This document shows positions 5,933-6,963 of a DNA stretch of 6,963 nt, one piece after another. The stretch is from positions 1 to 6,963 of the forward strand of contig CAJMLD010000080.1 in assembly GCA_905214175.1 (NCBI GenBank), read 5' to 3'. Source of the DNA: an uncultured bacterium (GTDB lineage: Bacteria; Actinomycetota; Coriobacteriia; Coriobacteriales; Atopobiaceae). How positions within the stretch are numbered: the first letter of the stretch is position 1; every line of letters starts with the position of its first letter. A program made the position numbers and the translations under genes. The notes beneath the pieces were generated by a model. It ran no database searches. It was not told the DNA's origin and worked only from the letters and a program-made list of their open reading frames with translations.

Positions 5933-6963
5933 ATGTACAACGTGCGCATGATTTGCGAGGACACCTGGTGGCTAGGTGCGTCTGACCGTAGGATTCAGCT
6001 GTTCGAGAACACCTATCCCGTGCCCAATGGCATGTCCTACAACAACTACCTCATCCTCGACGAGAAGACCTGCCTGCTCGACGGTGTGGATGAGGCGGTC
6101 TCGCGCCAGTTCGAGGAGAACCTTGCCCACGTCCTTGACGGACGCTCCCTGGACTACCTGGTGATCGACCACATGGAGCCCGACCACTGCGCCGTTATCC
6201 CCGACCTGGTCCGTAGGTGGCCCAACCTCAAGCTCGTTGGCACCCCCAAGGCCTTCGACCTTGTCCGCCAGTTCCACGGCTTTGACCCCGAGCCCCATGC
6301 CATCAAGGTCAAGGAGGGCGACACCCTCTCCCTTGGGCGCCACACGCTGCAGTTTGTCCTTGCGCCCATGGTTCACTGGCCAGAGGTCATGGTGAGCTAC
6401 GACCAGCTCACGGGTACGCTCTTCTCGGCAGACGCCTTTGGAGCGTTTGGTGCCATGGGTGGCGCCATCTTTGCCGACGAGGTCGACTGGGAGCGCGACT
6501 GGGCGGACGAGGCGCGCCGCTACTACACCAACATCGTGGGCAAGTACGGCCTGCAGGTGACGTCGTTGCTCAAGAAGGCCTCCAAGCTCGACATCAAGGA
6601 GATCGCGCCGCTGCACGCGCACATCTGGCGCCGAGACTTTGACCAGATTCTCTCCCGCTACCAGAAGTGGGCTGCCTACGAGCCCGAGGACAAGTCCGTT
6701 GCCATCTTCTACGGCTCCATCTACGGTGGGACTGCCAACGCGGCGGATATCCTCTCGACCAAGCTTGCCGAGGCGGGCGTGCACGACGTTCGCGTCTACG
6801 ACGTCTCCAAGACCCCTGTTTCCGAGATGGTCTCGCAGTCCTTCCGCTCGCCGGTGCTCGTTTTTGCGTCTGCCACGTACAACATGGGTATCTTCGACGG
6901 AATGCGCGAGCTTCTCGAGGACCTCAACGCCCACGCGATGAAGAACCGCACCGTCGGCGTTAT
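5933..6963 (+). CDS. fprA: Class A flavodiiron protein (FprA-type O2/NO reductase), 3' truncated by window end
   Basis: 343 codons are visible and the frame is open at the right edge, so roughly the last 50-70 residues of a ~400-aa protein are missing. Flavodiiron proteins reduce O2 to water and/or NO to N2O in the cytoplasm of anaerobes, taking electrons from rubredoxin or F420H2 through FMN. Residues 1 to about 250 form the metallo-beta-lactamase-like domain. All di-iron ligands are present with canonical spacing: H80-x-E82-x-D84-H85-x62-H148-x18-D167-x60-H228. The flavodoxin-like domain begins near 255, with an FMN phosphate loop GSIYGGTAN at 261-269 and a later SATYNMGIFDG segment. H228 sits in PLHAHIWR, a variant of the family's PLHGPVWR. 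The gene has its own ribosome site and follows a long structured leader, so it is likely a separate transcription unit. Substrate preference (O2 or NO) cannot be read from the sequence. Confidence 0.94.
   Translation, partial: MYNVRMICEDTWWLGASDRRIQLFENTYPVPNGMSYNNYLILDEKTCLLDGVDEAVSRQFEENLAHVLDGRSLDYLVIDHMEPDHCAVIPDLVRRWPNLKLVGTPKAFDLVRQFHGFDPEPHAIKVKEGDTLSLGRHTLQFVLAPMVHWPEVMVSYDQLTGTLFSADAFGAFGAMGGAIFADEVDWERDWADEARRYYTNIVGKYGLQVTSLLKKASKLDIKEIAPLHAHIWRRDFDQILSRYQKWAAYEPEDKSVAIFYGSIYGGTANAADILSTKLAEAGVHDVRVYDVSKTPVSEMVSQSFRSPVLVFASATYNMGIFDGMRELLEDLNAHAMKNRTVGV

Noticed and set aside
5739..5951. Small + strand open frame of 70 codons in the gap before fprA
   Set aside because: It starts at GTG without a ribosome site, spans the hairpins, runs into the flavodiiron start and has no recognisable sequence.
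5972..6934. Long minus-strand open frame of 320 codons opposite the flavodiiron gene
   Set aside because: The + strand encodes a flavodiiron protein with all ligands in place; the reverse frame is an open shadow typical of GC-rich coding DNA and shows no recognisable domain.

Overview
The window is GC-rich and all recognisable genes lie on the + strand. The Tad pilus proteins, the glycine-tailed DUF2207 protein and the class A flavodiiron protein together suggest an anaerobic actinobacterium of the class Coriobacteriia (Olsenella/Atopobium-like). That placement is inferred from gene content and protein style, not from a marker gene.

Region 1 (1-3616) is the distal part of a Tad/Flp pilus (or tight-adherence secretion) operon. 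A large TadG-like exported protein, a TadE-like pseudopilin, a DUF192 protein and a zinc-ribbon + FHA protein follow one another with 1-4 base stop/start overlaps, so they are probably translated as a coupled chain. The first two are the surface components. The last two have no signal peptide or membrane segment and look like cytoplasmic accessory or regulatory parts. The first ~50 bases do not fit the TadG-like gene: in another frame they read as a short, near-consensus piece of a ComM/YifB (Mg-chelatase-like) protein. This points to a rearrangement or an assembly join at the left edge.

Region 2 (3617-5693) holds a 67-bp gap with a possible extended -10 promoter, followed by a DUF2207 membrane protein. 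That protein has a signal peptide, an extracytoplasmic domain, three membrane segments and a Gly/Phe tail. It is probably its own transcription unit.

Region 3 (5694-6963) is a 239-bp non-coding stretch with a hairpin just after the DUF2207 stop, a strong 13-bp hairpin, and a set of mutually exclusive stems ending at the ribosome binding site of the last gene. That gene is a class A flavodiiron protein (FprA type, O2/NO reduction) and runs off the right edge. All its di-iron ligands are present with exact family spacing.

No tRNA, rRNA, CRISPR array or transposase was seen. No complete new system is evident. The best leads are the TadG-like protein with an embedded H-C-C-C metal-site-like module, the coupling of DUF192 and FHA genes to pilus genes, the ComM-like junction, and the structured fprA leader.
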